The notes under the pieces: generated by a model
What the model was told of the DNA's origin: nothing
Databases searched by the model: none
What the model saw: only the letters and a program-made list of their open reading frames with translations
Shown: positions 1 to 13,070 of the stretch, one piece after another
Position numbering within the stretch: position 1 is the first letter of the stretch
Layout: every line of letters begins with the position of its first letter
Program-made: the position numbers and the translations under genes
DNA from: Lepidurus packardi
Lineage: Eukaryota > Arthropoda > Branchiopoda > Notostraca > Triopsidae
Reading direction: 5' to 3'
Assembly: GCA_023053545.1 (NCBI GenBank)
Contig: JAKZAN010000002.1
Span: forward strand, 5,626,375-5,690,374
Length of the DNA: 64,000 nucleotides

Positions 1-74
1 AAAGATACAATGAATGGACTTATTGTCACTAGTCTATCGATTATCACTTACTTAATTGGTTGTGTTTCACACAG

Positions 75-3000
75 AGATGTCTTCAAACGGCCGATTTATT
101 GAGTCTGGGAGTTGGCAGTTGTGCTGGTAGGTGTTCAATAACATTACCCAAGATTTCACGAAAATAAAATATCTAACCGATTTTTTAGTACCTGAACTAC
201 TTTTCTTTAGCCAACGTATATTTTTCTTCTAGGTACTGGAGTTTTCCTCGTCGCCGGAATGGTGATTCGCAATGTCGCAGGACCGGGAGCTATTCTGTCT
301 TTTGTCGTAGCTGCCCTTGCATCTGTATTTTCGGGTAAATTTTTACAACGGCACAAATAATTACGAGCATGTTTAACGCAGAAGGCCATGACAGAAAACC
401 GAATAATGTAGGCAAATCCATTGATTTTCTTTCTCATTTTCCTTTGAGATCATTCTTTGCGTGCAAGACACGGACTTCTTTGTTGCTGTTTAAGAGGCGC
501 TATCTATTGCGTAGGCGGTTATATTAGGAAACTCTGGGAAAGGGAGAGAGAGAAACAGCCTCTTGACTCTGCTTTGGCGTGATGGACGCGAATAGAAGAA
601 GTTTTCATCTTTTTTCCCATTTTAGGGGCCTGTTATGCCGAGTTTGGAGTCAGGTTGCCCCACACGAGCGGAAGTGCCTATAGTTACACTTATGTGACAT
701 TAGGCGAGTTACCGGCCTTTATCATTGGGTGGACTTTACTGTTGGAGTATCTGATCGGCACCGCAGCTGGAGCCGCGGCGTTGTCAGCTTGCTTGGATGC
801 ATTGGCAGACGGAGCTATTTCCCGAGGCGTGGCTGGCGTCTTGGGACACTGGTTTGGTAGCAGTGCACCTCCCGACGTCTTGGCGTTTAGCTTGACCGTA
901 GGACTCGCCGTACTTTTAGCAGTCGGAGTGCAGAAATCCGTCTGGCTTAGTCATGTTCTCAATGCCATCACCTTAGCAACCTTGGCCTTTGCTCTTGGCG
1001 CGGCTATCTACTTCTTTGACACAGATAATTGGCAGACCGGGGGCGGTTTTCTGCCCAAAGGGTGGTCTGGTGTAAGTAAAGTCATAAAAAGTCGCTCCCA
1101 TAGAGCACTCCTGGGAGTATATCCCTTGTTTTACGTTTTATTTTGTCTATAGCCTAGTTCTCGTATCAGTTACATTCGAAATGTCAAGAAATGTGTAAGT
1201 TCATTATTATTTACAGGTATTCGGTGGCGCTGCGACAGCCTTTTATGCCTTTATTGGCTTCGATATTATTGCAACGACCGGCGAAGAAGCGACTACGCCT
1301 CAACGCTCCATTCCCATTTCCATTATCCTCTCGTTGTTCGTCCTCTTGACTGCCTATGTCACTTCTTCTTTTATCATTACATTAATGGGTAAGTCTCTCC
1401 TTCCATTTGTAGCCAGAGTTATTTCATTTGATCTTCTGACTTATGGCATCTTAAATTTGGTTGGCTGGCTGGCCACTAGTTCCGTTTGATCTAGTGTCAG
1501 CAGAATCAGGACTAGTCGATTCCTTCGGCTGGGTGGGTGCGACAACTTGTAAAAGTATAGTGGGCGTGGGAGCACTGGCTGGGTTGGGCGTATCGATGTT
1601 CGGATCCATGTTTCCCTTACCTCGTGTAGCGTATTCCATGGCTGCAGACGGACTGATATTCAGGTAATAAACCCAATAAATTTATTTTTGTCTTAAAACT
1701 CGCAATTTTCAATGAATAAATCCTTATGTATCATTGAGATGAACTAGAGTATTCCACAAATTACTATGTGAATCAATAGGCAGTTGTCTATGGTCGTACC
1801 AGCCACAGGAACGCCAGTACTCGCCACATTTGTCTTGGGAATCGGGGCCGCTTTGGCCGCATTACTCTTTCCTTTGCACGTTCTCGTGGAAATGATGTCA
1901 ATAGGTGTGAATCGTTGTTCATTTATTCATCATGATCTTTCTAAAGGACTTTTTCGTGCAGGAACCTTGCTGGCCTACACGTTGGTCTCGCTTTGTGTAT
2001 TGCTGCTCCGGTACCAGCCTACGTCAGCTGCCTTAGCCGAATTACTGCCGGCAAGCTTGCGCACCCCGATCCCGGGTACCCCTCAGCCTCCGTCTTCGCC
2101 TTCCCATTACAAATCTCATATGACTTTACCTAATTTGAACGGTGCTAACTACCCACCCATTGGAGGTGGTGCGAACGCCAATCCCGTGCCGGGCTCTCGG
2201 ATCCAGAAGGTGACGGTGAAGAAGGTGACGCGTGGGTCGCCTGACTCAGACGATACTACCACCGCAATGTCCATGGAAGGAGACGGTGAATGGGAGCGTG
2301 ATGACGATTACCTAGTGTCGGAACGTGAACGGGGCCGCTTTTACGGCAGTGCAGCAAGCAGGGGAAGTCACGCTGGACCCTCTCGATTGCCCTTTATTGA
2401 AGAAAAGCTGAAAACGTTAAAGTACCGGCTGCCTGGGTTGTTCCCGTGGATTGAACCTGGTAAGATGGCTTCCACAAACCAAATTTGTACAATTGAATTG
2501 TTATCGTTCTGAATTGAAGGTCCGGTAACGGGGGATTCCGGCCGCCAAGCCGCCAAGTTAATTGCACTCCTCATTCTCGACATCATTATTCTGGACATAA
2601 TTCTCGTCGCAGCCGCACCAGCGTTGGGCGAAGGCCAACCCGCGGCGATAATTTTCGTCGTCCTGTTTTTCGTCATCATGGCAGTCTTAATTGGTTTCAT
2701 ATCGAAGAAACCACAGAACACGTAACTAATCACTACGCTGTCATTTTTCCGGATATATGTAATTGTCTAAACCTATCTAGCTATATATTCCTATCTTTCT
2801 TTCTCTATCGAGGGAGAGATGAGCAAGAGATAAATTTTGAATGAAGAAATTAGACTTTAAACATATTGAATAAAGATGACGTAAAATATCAGCGACTTAA
2901 AAGTTCTTGTTGTTGTTGGACTGTTTTTAGTCAAAACTGTGCCATCTAACGGGCAGATTATCGTCTACTTCTGACCATTTAATATTTCTGATTTTTTTTT

Positions 3001-3555
3001 TTTTTTTTATAAAGATTATTTCTGAAACAAGCTTTCTATTGATCTTATTATTATCTTGTCAGAAAAAAAAATTACACCACTTCTATTAGTCTGGTAGCGA
3101 CTTAAAAGAAATTTTAAAATCTTTGCAGGAAAAGATTGGCCTTTTTAACACCAGGAGTTCCTCTTGTTCCCTGTTTGGCTGTCTTTGTGAACATTTACCT
3201 GATTCTTCAACTCAACCCGCTGTCGATTGTCCGCTTTTTCGTATGGATGATTTTAGGTAAAATATTCTTACCTTTTGAATATTCTTACCTACACTGATGT
3301 CTTCGATTTTACCTTGAATATTTAGGGCTGGCAGTGTACTTTTTCTACGGAATCCGGCACAGCTCGCTAGGTCCTGACCGAACTTCGTTATCACCTACGA
3401 GCGACAACGTGGAAATGGCCGATCAACAGATCCCGGCGCCAAGCAATGCTAGCCAGACGCTATCTTCAACGACATTGATGCAGGAACCTGTAATAATGAG
3501 TTCCCTGCGCCCAGATCCGTTAGACGAAGCTCGTCGACAGTGGACGCAATGGTGA
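75..3555 (+). CDS. SLC7A14: SLC7A14-like cationic amino-acid transporter (5' end outside window)
   Basis: Multi-pass amino-acid transporter of the APC/CAT family, expected in lysosomal or other membranes; family members move cationic amino acids. Ten exons: 75-126, 233-334, 626-1071, 1217-1388, 1480-1663, 1780-1904, 1962-2459, 2520-2721, 3129-3256, 3326-3555 (TGA). Phases are continuous and give 712 residues in the window. Recognisable family segments are [72 protein letters not shown] and FYGIRHS near the C-terminus. These fit SLC7A14 better than SLC7A1-3. Exon 7 (1962-2459) encodes a long hydrophilic Gly/Asn/Asp-rich loop between membrane segments, as in SLC7A14. The coding start must lie left of base 1, because the first visible exon opens after an acceptor (ACAG at 71-74) in mid-protein. 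No clear poly(A) signal was seen after the stop. Confidence 0.93.
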
Positions 3556-4712
3556 TTGTAACACCCTTCAAAATGCGGACATATCAGGTCACCGGAAGCT
3601 GTTGAATGCCAAATTAGAAACTGAACATGCCGACGGTGTTAATTAGCTAAGGTCACGTCCAAAAATCTCCATTATTTTTTCCTCAGTTTGTCAAAAGAGG
3701 GTTACAACTTCAAAAGCATAGGGTTTATCGCTATTTTTGTGGTTTTTCGATACTTTCGGGGAGGAAGGAAACCCAAGCTTCGTGACTGCGCACAGTTATC
3801 CAAATCTGTAGGGGTTTTGAGTGGTTCGGTAGCGCTTGCGCCTCTGAAAAAGCCTTGGCAATATTGATTACAATAATACCGGGTTGGAGAAACTTCGAAA
3901 GGAACAGTTTGTGTATGTTTTAAAACAGTGTCAGTCGCAGTTACGGGCGACAGAAATTTAGCCACGAACTCGCATTTCATTCGCGGAGGTAAAATTTGTC
4001 TTTTCCTTTTGTTAATTGCTATTATTTTCCGGGCTATTTATTATTATAACACTCCTAGTCTTCGATTTTCCCTTTTGACGATAATAGGCATAATTTGCAT
4101 AATTCGACCCCCATTTCTTGAATGTGTCTAATTGTCGTTGTTTTCCTTTGGCTGTTATATCTCCATAATAAGAGAGAATTTTCATTAAATGTGATGTTAG
4201 AGAAGTAACTAAAACGTCTATAATTCTTTTTTTTTTTTTTTTTTTTTTTGGTGAATGGTTTGTTGAGGGGAAAGTTTAAATTTAGCTGCGCACATCATGG
4301 ATATCGTCGAACAAACGAACTGCGCATGGACTGATAAACAAAGGTGTTTAAAGATGGCGAGGGAGCTCATGTGAATAATGTGTGTGTGGAAAAGCATGCA
4401 ATTTCCACTGGATTTTCAGCCATTTAAAACGTGAATTAGACATTTCTATCAATGGAGTTAGCCATGGAGCCTATTAGATTATCAATTCAGTAAGTAGTTA
4501 TGGAATTAGTAGGAATTGACAGGTGGAAAAGTAGATTGACTATGACTTCCTTTGTTCCTATTCCGTCTCTGTTGGAACTGAGGCTTCGCAGATCACTCTA
4601 TTCCCCTTTGTGAAAGCAAAAACTTATGTTATATATTTGATGAAAACTGAAGTCTAGTTTAAAACTCATACTTTCATTTTTTAGTACGCGTGTGGGAGGT
4701 AAAACGGTAACA
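3556..4712. other. Intergenic region with probable 5' UTR intron of the TRIM-NHL gene
   Basis: No convincing coding region. A T-homopolymer lies near 4228-4249. A good donor (CA|GTAAGT, intron from 4490) and a pyrimidine-rich acceptor (TTTTTTAG ending 4683) suggest that a non-coding first exon of the next gene ends near 4489 and that its coding exon begins at 4684. This is inferred from splice signals only. Confidence 0.45.
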
Positions 4713-7182
4713 ATGAATTCAACGTTGGTTGAAACGGTCTCCATCAACTATGAGGATTTTAACGAAAGCTTCCTCACGTGCAGTACTTGTCTGTGTAAGT
4801 TTTCTTAGCAGTGAACGACGACCTAATTCGATTCCTTATCTCCTCAGTTTTACAAGACGTTAGTCAACGTATTCTGCCCTTTTTCTAGCCCCAACTTGAT
4901 TTCCTTATCATCCTGACCTTCAAATCCTGTTTTATTCGTCACTAGCTAATTTCCAATTTTATGGGTTTTAGGTATGTACGATGGTGGAGAGCATATTCCA
5001 AAGCTGCTCCCTTGTTCCCACACTGTTTGTCTACATTGTCTTTCACGAATTGTACAATCGCAACATAATAGAGACAGGTAAATGCTTGCAAACCTTTATT
5101 TAATAGAAGAAATTAACGGTTTACAAGCTGCTGTTCTGTTTAACTAGGGATTCGGAGGATCGGGAAACGTTTCGCTGTCCTATTTGCAGAGATGTGATTT
5201 CAGTTCCACGTGGTGGGGTTGGCGCTTTACCTCCCAGTTTTTTAGTTAACCAATTACTGGATTTGATGGGCAGACAACGGCGAGAAGTTATTCCCAAGTG
5301 TTCGTCGCATATTAATCAAGTAAAAAAAAATCACTGTGCTTATTTGACTCCGTTTTTACGAATCTTCTTTGCCTTAGGAGTTGTTATTTTGTGAAACTTG
5401 TGATACAGTATTTTGCACTCGCTGCACAGGAGGTTTACACGGCTCAGGTCCTAGCACGTCGAGCGGAGAACATACCGTAGTTCCCTTTTCTATTGCAATC
5501 AAGCGTATGTCTGAAATATTGCTTTATAAGGCTAACGAATGTTTGGCCAAGGTATACAATTTCCTTCCTTCCTTATATCAGCCCATTTTTCACCATTGAA
5601 TTGGTTCTAGCTCAATGAGGCACACAGTACAGTTAGCGAAGAATTAACCCGCTTGGATGCCAATGCTCAAGAAGCTTTAAGTCAAGTCCATTTGGTGTTT
5701 GATCAGCAAGTGGCCGTTTTGGAGCGCTGCAAACAAGAAACGCTGGAAAGCGTGAACCGTTTACATAACGCCAAACGCACTGTTCTGCAAGAACAATTGG
5801 CGTTGATAGCCAACGAAAAATCCAAAGTAGACACCGAGTGTCAAGATCTCAACTACCAAGTTGAAGTGCGTCACCTTACAGATCGTATTGCTGCGCTAGG
5901 AGATAAACTGGACAGTTTCCACAGTTTGGGTGAACCACGCGAAAACGCCTTCTTAAAATTTGCACTTTACGCCAACTCGGATCAAGATGATGACCATGAA
6001 TCGCAGCTCAAACTACTCCTCTCCCATATGGGCCGTCCCTTGACATCAACAACGTTCCCTAGCCTCTGTAGTTTGGTGAAGGAGTCGGACGATCCGATAT
6101 GGGCCCACTTGAAGACGTCCCTGACCTTAATCACCGTTGATTACCATGGACATTTGCGAATCGACGGTGGTGATCCGGTCACGGCCCAGGTTTCCAACGA
6201 TTTCAACGATTATATTAGCCCAAAGATCGTCGACGCCCAGAATGGAAGATATTATATCCAATTTCGGCCTCCTCGTATTGGAAAGTATCGCATCGACGTA
6301 AGAATCTTCGGAAGACGCATTAAAAGCAATCCTTATGTTCTGGAATGCGAGGAAGGACATAATCCGCGTATTTCATTAGAGAAGGCAGGGCGTTTGCAAC
6401 AGCCTACGGCGGTCGCCTTGTTAGACAATGACAAGTGGGCAGTCGTGGATACGGGGAATGAAAGGATCCTGGTTATGGCCCGTGATTTGAGCATTTTGAA
6501 GGAAATCCGATACCCCTGCTTAATTGGACGGAGTGCCACGGGTTTTGCGGTCTGTCACAACAAGGAAACGTTATCCTGCTCCCTGTTTGTACTTAACTGG
6601 CGCAGCCAACTCATAACGCAGATCTCACTCTCGGACGGGACTCAAAGTCAGGAAATTCGATCTCCGCATTTGGAAGAACCTTTAGACCTGGCTGTCAATT
6701 CCCACCATGAATTCCTCGTAGCAGACGCTGGCTTGGGCTGCGTCGTCGTTTTAGACTCGCAAGGGAATCTGCTCAGGAAAATCGGCGAAGACAAATTAAA
6801 AATGATCACTTGCGTAGCGTGCGGCAAGCAAGATGATGTTCTGGCCTCAGCGATGGGTGCCAAAGGCATCGCAGTTTTCAACGGGAAAGGAGAATTTCTG
6901 AGGTGGATAGGCGATAGTATAAGTACTCCTGGAAGTAGAAGTACGGCGTATTATGGTGGAATCGTATTCGATCGAGCCAATCGTGTACTAGCTACGAGAA
7001 CGGAAAAAAATAAGAGTGTCATTCAAGTCTTTTTGTACGATACGGGGCAGTTATTATTTACCATAGAGTCCCCGAATTGCAGATTAAAACGAGCCAGTCG
7101 CATAGCGACAAATGCAGACAATGGGGAAGTGATTGTCGCGGATTTAGGCAATGACGCAGTCCGGGTGTATCGTTATTTGTAA
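4713..7182 (+). CDS. TRIM-NHL E3 ubiquitin ligase (RING, B-box, coiled coil, filamin, NHL)
   Basis: Five exons: 4713-4794, 4972-5077, 5148-5319, 5378-5551, 5611-7182; 701 residues. An N-terminal C3HC4 RING (about residues 23-77, with CSTCLC, CSHTVCLHCL and CPIC) should recruit an E2. A B-box2 (CSSHINQELLFCETCD) follows, then an amphipathic coiled coil (about 160-270), an Ig/filamin-like segment (about 330-415, with VDYHGHLRIDGGDPVTAQV), and a C-terminal NHL beta-propeller (about 425-701, repeats such as LQQPTAVALLDNDKWAVVDT). This order is that of TRIM2/3/71, and the RING and B-box wording resembles the arthropod thin/abba (TRIM32-related) group from memory. Such proteins bind RNA or substrates through NHL, and thin acts in muscle costamere maintenance. 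Family membership is secure; the exact orthologue is not. ATG 4713 is the first in-frame Met, just after a probable 5' UTR acceptor. Confidence 0.92.
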
Positions 7183-7589
7183 ATAGGGAAACTATGTAAC
7201 GAAGTCTTCTTTTGTTAATGGCAAATTTTTTGTTTACCTACCGCTACGCGTCTCATACTTCTTCTCTCGAAGCACTGGAAAACATGGTTTGATATTTCCT
7301 TTATCCCCTATATAGTGGCATTATTATCTTCCTCCTCGGTGTGGAAACTTTTTTGTTGTTATTATACTAACAGTCCGCTTTATATTTGTGGAAAGGCTGG
7401 AACCTTTACCTGACAAATACACACGTGTTTTGTGCCAATCCAATATAGCCAAGGATCCTCTAGCTCTCACATAATACCGAGGACTTTTCTTTCTGTAGAT
7501 GGTTAATTCATACTGGTCATTATTTTTGACTGTTTGATTACTTAATTTTAATACCCTACTTCTTATTACTTCGTTTATTTGTGTGACTA
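7183..7589. other. 3' flank of the TRIM-NHL gene
   Basis: Presumed 3' UTR and intergenic DNA. No AATAAA was noticed close to the stop and no coding signal was seen. Confidence 0.4.
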
Positions 7590-7924
7590 CCCAAGTAGCA
7601 CAAGTTGGTCGATAAATGGTTGAAATGACGTCACCGACGTCTGAAATTGACGTCACTTTGTGACGTTAAGACGGACTGCAAATTGTATGTCACCTTTACG
7701 TTGTATAATCGTCAAATTTAGACGTCCAAGGTATCGTCCGTTTTAGGTCGAAACAACGTTGCTCAGAGTCAAGTATATAGTCCTACGGGGATTTTTCTTT
7801 CCCCAACGATTAAAAGATTACCAAAGATTGCAAATTGTATGTCTTTGCAACGTTGAAATAACGTCACTTTTTGACGTTAAAGGTCAGAAACAGACGTTCC
7901 TTCGACCAACTTGTGCTACTTGGG
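7590..7924. mobile_element. 335 bp TIR MITE (CCCAAGTAGCAC family)
   Basis: Near-perfect terminal inverted repeats of about 23 bp begin CCCAAGTAGCACAAGTTGG at 7590 and end with the complement at 7924, flanked by TA on both sides (7588-7589 and 7925-7926). The interior is full of GACGTC, AACGTT and TGACGT motifs and has no reading frame. The same terminal sequence and ACGT-rich subterminal style occur in the 4.35 kb element at 23550-27903, so this looks like its non-autonomous relative. Confidence 0.85.
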
Positions 7925-7926
7925 TA

Positions 7927-8688
7927 ACTACTGCTTGATTTCGTACAAAAATATTATCTCAATTACAACCGTCCCTCGTTATACATTCATTAGAGTTCAA
8001 TTCATTCGAGAAATAAGCTCGTATACCGAAAATTCAATTCTAAAAGGTTACATGCCTTACGAAAGAAATGACTGTCGCCGAGCTCGTAAGAGCGAAAAAG
8101 CGTGGTTCGTACAAAGCAGAAACGCGCATTATGATTGCGAGGGATGGGTAAGCCATAAAAGGGCGTAGACAAAACACAAAATAGCCTTATCATTGGTTGA
8201 CGGCGTTGGACTCAGAACAGCCGTTTCGCGGTTTACTAACAGAGCAAAAATGGGAGTCTTTTAACCCAACTTGAGATTACCAGATATCAGAACAGTGTCT
8301 ACTTTGTCTCTAACTGTCTATAAATGACAGGTTTTATTATTAAATTAAGTGTTACTTAAAATACTTTAATTGTTAAGCTAAATTTAAATTATATTTATCC
8401 TGAATTGGAATAGGGTAGGTCAGGTTAGGATGAGTTATCTTTGGTTAGCATTTTTTATTGTATTTGAAAATGTAGCATAGAATTTATCGCACGTTATAAT
8501 GCCACATTTTAACCTTCACTCGCGCAGTTTTGCACGATCATTAAGCGTTTACCATTTCGCGTTTCGCTTTTTGCGCTTTATCCAATCTCGCCATCTAACG
8601 GCTTTCTAGTGAGTTAGTGTAGAAAACAACGTGGTGGGGTTTGTATTTTTCTGGTATTGATCGGGCTCCGGCAGCCAAATTCTTGAGT
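7927..8688. other. Intergenic, upstream region of DUS3L
   Basis: No supported gene. Short direct GGTTAGG/GGTCAGG motifs lie near 8410-8445. The DUS3L 5' UTR and promoter must lie at the right end, but I see no clear TATA box. Confidence 0.35.
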
Positions 8689-10909
8689 ATGGTCGATGAG
8701 TATTCGGCTGTAGTAAAGCAAGAGTAAGTTTTAGCTATACACGAAACTATATTAACATTAGTTGTAGGTACGTGATTCTGAGGTCTAATGAAGCTGAACC
8801 AAATGATGTTCACCAGTGCAGCGAAGAAAACGGATTGGATGATGAAGCGGAACAGAACGGAGGCGTGATTGAAGTTCGTCAGAACGATAAAGAAAAAGCA
8901 CGAGGACGAAACAAACGTCGACCTCCCCCTCCAAAAATTCCATTAGGAGATAAACTCTGCCCTGTGCTAGTTGATCTGGCAGAAGGCGAAACAGCTTCTC
9001 CTTGCGTTTACCAGGCGAAATGTGCATACCAACATGATGTAGCAGCCTACTTGGCACAAAAACCAGCTAATTTGCCAGAAGAATGCTGGGTTTATAGGAC
9101 GCTTGGCAGGTGTTCAAGAGGACTGAGTTGCCGGTAAATATACCCTGCTCTTTTCCCCAAAATAAACTTTCTTGACTTATTTTATTTTTATTTTTTTAGG
9201 TTTGGATCTGAGCATGTTACTGCCGAGGGCAGGAATAAAGTTAACTGGGACTTATGGAAAGAAACACTTGCCAATCCATCTAGTCTCAATATCATTTCTA
9301 AAACCTTACAGAATGATTTGCGTAAAAAGAAATACGATTTTTCGTTAGCAGAAGCTTGCGTGGCTGCATACCGACAGCCCAGTCTCAGGCAAAATGGCAC
9401 ATTGCCAGTTCCTACACCGTCTAATTTAGACAATGACACAGAACCTGTCCTCAAGAAGCTGAAAGAAGACAAAGAAAAGCCCATTGGCCCCATTACAGAC
9501 GAGGACAAGATTAAGTTACGCCCCCAGGAAAGGAAAAATGTAATTTCCGTTTCTGGTACTTGGAAACTTGGGTGTCTTAATGATTCAAGTCCTTTAGATT
9601 GACTGGAAAAGCAAACTCTATCTTGCTCCTTTAACGACAGTGGGCAATTTACCCTTTCGCAGAATATGCAAGCAATTAGGAGCCGATATTACGTGTGGCG
9701 AAATGGCTATGGCTGATTCGTTGGTCAATGGTGGTCAACAAGAATGGGCATTGCTGAGAAGGCACAAATCTGAAGATTTGTTCGGAGTCCAAGTAGATTT
9801 GCTTTTGATAGAAATCCTTTGGAGCTAATTAGCTTGCATTTGCATAGGTGTGTGGAAATAACCCACATATAATGACTAAATGCGCCCAGTTAATCCAAGA
9901 GCAAACTGAAGTCGACTTTATAGATATTAACATGGGTTGTCCTATCGATTTGGTGTACCAAAAGGTACTGTTTTTCATGTTTTTAGTGTTTTTAGTTTCT
10001 TATTGATAACTGATTCTAATTAGGGATGTGGCAGTGGGTTGATGGTCAGAGAGAAACCTATGGCATTTGTTGTTAGTTGCATGGCTAAAGTCTTAAACGT
10101 ACCATTGACTGTGAAGATGCGTACAGGGGTGTACGCAGACAAGAAAATCGCACATACGGTGGCCCCAAAGTGCAAAAGCTTAGGAGCAGCCATGATATGT
10201 GTTCATGGCAGGTCGCGTGAGCAACGTTATACCCGTTCGGCCGATTGGGAGTACGTTAACACCGTAGCTGAGGTCTGCCAACCTTTGCCCGTGTTTGGGA
10301 ATGGCGATATAATGTCCTACGATGATTACCGTGAGCGAATGGAACTTTACCCGCACATTGCTGGCACTATGATTGGTCGTGGTGCTTTAGTCAAACCGTG
10401 GTTGTTTACCGAAATCAAGGAAAAACGCCATTGGGACATAAGTGCGTCGCAAAGGCTCGATTTACTTAAAGATTATGTCCATTATGGTCTCGAACATTGG
10501 GGAAGCGATAATCAAGTAGAATTTCTCTGGTTTGGTGAAATTCGATGTTAATCTGACTTTTTCTTATTCTGAAAACAAGGGAATAGAAAAGACGAGACGG
10601 TTTTTGTTAGAATGGCTATCGTTTTTCCATCGTTATATCCCGGTTGGTTTATTAGAACATCCTCCCCAGAAGATGAACCAAAGACCACCTGTTTATAAAG
10701 GCAGGGACGATTTAGAGACGTTATTAGCCTCACCCAACTGTGCTGATTGGATCAGAATCAGGTAAAATTGTCTTCGTTTCATTCACTTAGAATCAAGTTA
10801 GTATGGTTGGTCATTAACTCGGCATGTTTTCTGTAGTGAGATGCTCTTGTGTCCGGTCCCCGATGACTTTGAGTTTCTACCAAAGCATAAAGCCAACTCC
10901 TGGAAGTAA
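8689..10909 (+). CDS. DUS3L: tRNA-dihydrouridine(47) synthase 3-like (DUS3L)
   Basis: FMN enzyme that reduces uridine 47 in the variable loop of tRNAs with NADPH. Eight exons: 8689-8723, 8768-9133, 9200-9539, 9598-9792, 9848-9964, 10024-10515, 10580-10761, 10837-10909 (TAA); 599 residues. Two CCCH zinc fingers (about residues 85-145, with KCAYQH, CRFGSEH) precede the Dus TIM barrel, which starts near residue 248 ([17 protein letters not shown]). The catalytic-cysteine motif [14 protein letters not shown] is intact, as are [24 protein letters not shown] and the C-terminal [19 protein letters not shown] and [10 protein letters not shown], all diagnostic of DUS3 rather than DUS1, 2 or 4. The order zinc fingers then barrel matches the human protein. 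ATG 8689 opens a short first exon. A poly(A) signal follows directly after the stop. Confidence 0.96.
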
Positions 10910-10915
10910 AGCTAA

Positions 10916-10921
10916 AATAAA
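10916..10921 (+). terminator. Poly(A) signal AATAAA of DUS3L
   Basis: Canonical AATAAA seven bases after the DUS3L stop codon. The 3' UTR would be very short. Confidence 0.6.
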
Positions 10922-13070
10922 AGACCATGTACGAGATGCCATAAGCTATGTATCTTAAAGCGATCACATTACAAAAAGCGAAGCGAAAGACGTGGGTTTT
11001 CTTTATATCCTGGAATGACTCCGCATGTTATTTCATAGACTAGATATGATCATCTTTTGTTGTGGGTCACTTGTCCTTTTCACCCTGTGTACTTGCTCAT
11101 GCAGTCGCATCCTAGTGGAATCTTTCGTGACACAGTCTTCCAGCAATCCGAGCCCGTTCTATTGCGTTGACCTAAATACACGGTACGTAATCGTTGGATA
11201 CATTGGAAACCACGTTCGCCACAATGTTGCCCCGTTGACTATTCGAAAGTTGAATAGATTTAGTCAGATTTATTGTAATAGACTGTTGATTTAGTTTAGT
11301 TACATGTGACTCATGTTCCCAGGTCCTTTGTCCGCGAACAATGTCTCGTTGATAATTCGTGTACAGGCTTTCGCACACATAACCTTCGAGGTGAGGTGGT
11401 CGGAAATCAAACTCGGTTTGAGCTGCCCGGAAATTGATGTGGACTGGCTTCGTTACGCACAAATTTTGATAAAATTCCTTTTTGAGGAATAAAAGGGTTC
11501 ACTAAAGTATTACTAATCTTATGCGTCTTACGATGTGACGCTTAAGGCGGGTAATTAGTACAGATGGATGACTGGAAAGGTCGGAGTAGTTTGCCTGGAA
11601 TGAAAAGCACGTATACGTGTTGAAGAGCCGCCCAAGTTAGATCCTTTAAGAAAAGGCTTACTACCTGGCTAGTTCGGAATGATGGAGGTAATGAAGTAGC
11701 TGCCACTAGGATACAACCCTGTTGGGATTAGAATCAACATTATAATTAATGACGCGTATTTGGATTCATCACGTTGGTGCTTAGAATTACTAATGGCTAC
11801 TGCACACATGATTTCTGTTAATGGGTAAGTCAGACGGGTTTTCCCCGTAGGTTCTTCTATATAATTCACTGCTGTTTGCAGTAGCCGTTTGTATAAGGTT
11901 CTGTGCACCTGGTTTTTAGGTTATATGGTTGGGGGACTTACCAAGACGACAGCGAAGACGATTGTACATCGGACAGTTTCCATAGTGCGAAGCTTCTCGG
12001 GTGAGCAGGAGAGGCTTTCTTTGAACTGCAGTGAAGAAGTGGTGCTTTGTATTCGCTTTTATACCTAAAACATTATCTATAGCTTTCTATAGCATCGGTA
12101 GGGGGCCGCCGATATGGGTATTCTAATTACCTAAGGAACGACTCATTCTGAAACTATAAAGTCGTAAAGAGTTTCCCTCTGTATGTTTCAACTTTGTTTG
12201 GAGTTTAGATCCGAACAGTCCTTTAAGTGTCTGCGTTCAGCCTACTTGAATTAGTGTTTTGCCTTTCTTCACTTAGTATATTAGCACATGTAGTAAACGT
12301 GACTATGGCGTTTTTTTCGCTTGTTGAGCCTCACAAAATGAGCCCATGATATTTTCACGTGACTTGTTCACGTGGAAGTTGTTTTGGTCGGCTGCGGACG
12401 TTTTACCCCCGTCTGTCATATAGACTTTACACTTTCATTTTTAATGACGCAAAAGATATCGCTTGTCCTCTTTCGAAAACCCCTAAGTAGTTTACGTTAG
12501 GTCTGAAAATTACGAGATTAAACTTAAAGAAAATCCTTGAGCGTATAATAGTTCTCTTTTATTCATACGAAGTGGATCTGGTGCGAATTATTAGTTTTTT
12601 TTTGGAGTAGTGGACTTTGCATTGTGGTATTCAAGTGTCGATCAAGCTTAGGAAGCTAGCAAGACAATGGAAAAAACCTAAGCCACCCTTAACGAATTTT
12701 GTTTCGTTTTCCGCTAACTGGGTGTTAGTTCGAATCTGTCGAGTGAACGGAATCGAACGTTTTGGAGTGCCTACACAGTTTTCGGCATTTGGTGTCTTTT
12801 TCAGCGGAATCAGTTGAAAATTCTTCTAGCCGCTTTGTTGACAAGACTTGACAAAGCTACTCAGTTTCACAATATGAAACGGACCAAGGGGTAGGTTGAA
12901 AGTTTATTTTTTTCTATGATTCCATAGGTTTTTTCAGTGTGCGATATAAGAACCTTGTTAGAAAAGTAAATGTTTATCTTTGAGATATCAATTTATTAAG
13001 CCCTGAGGGATTCGTAAAGTTTTAGCTGCTGACTAAATGTTTGTCGACCTTGTGTCTCGTACGCAGGAGA
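10922..13070. other. Intergenic / 5' UTR region before the OSR1-type kinase
   Basis: No coding region could be supported on either strand. An acceptor-like CGCAG directly precedes ATG 13071, so non-coding 5' exons of the kinase gene may lie in this 2.1 kb. Confidence 0.4.
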
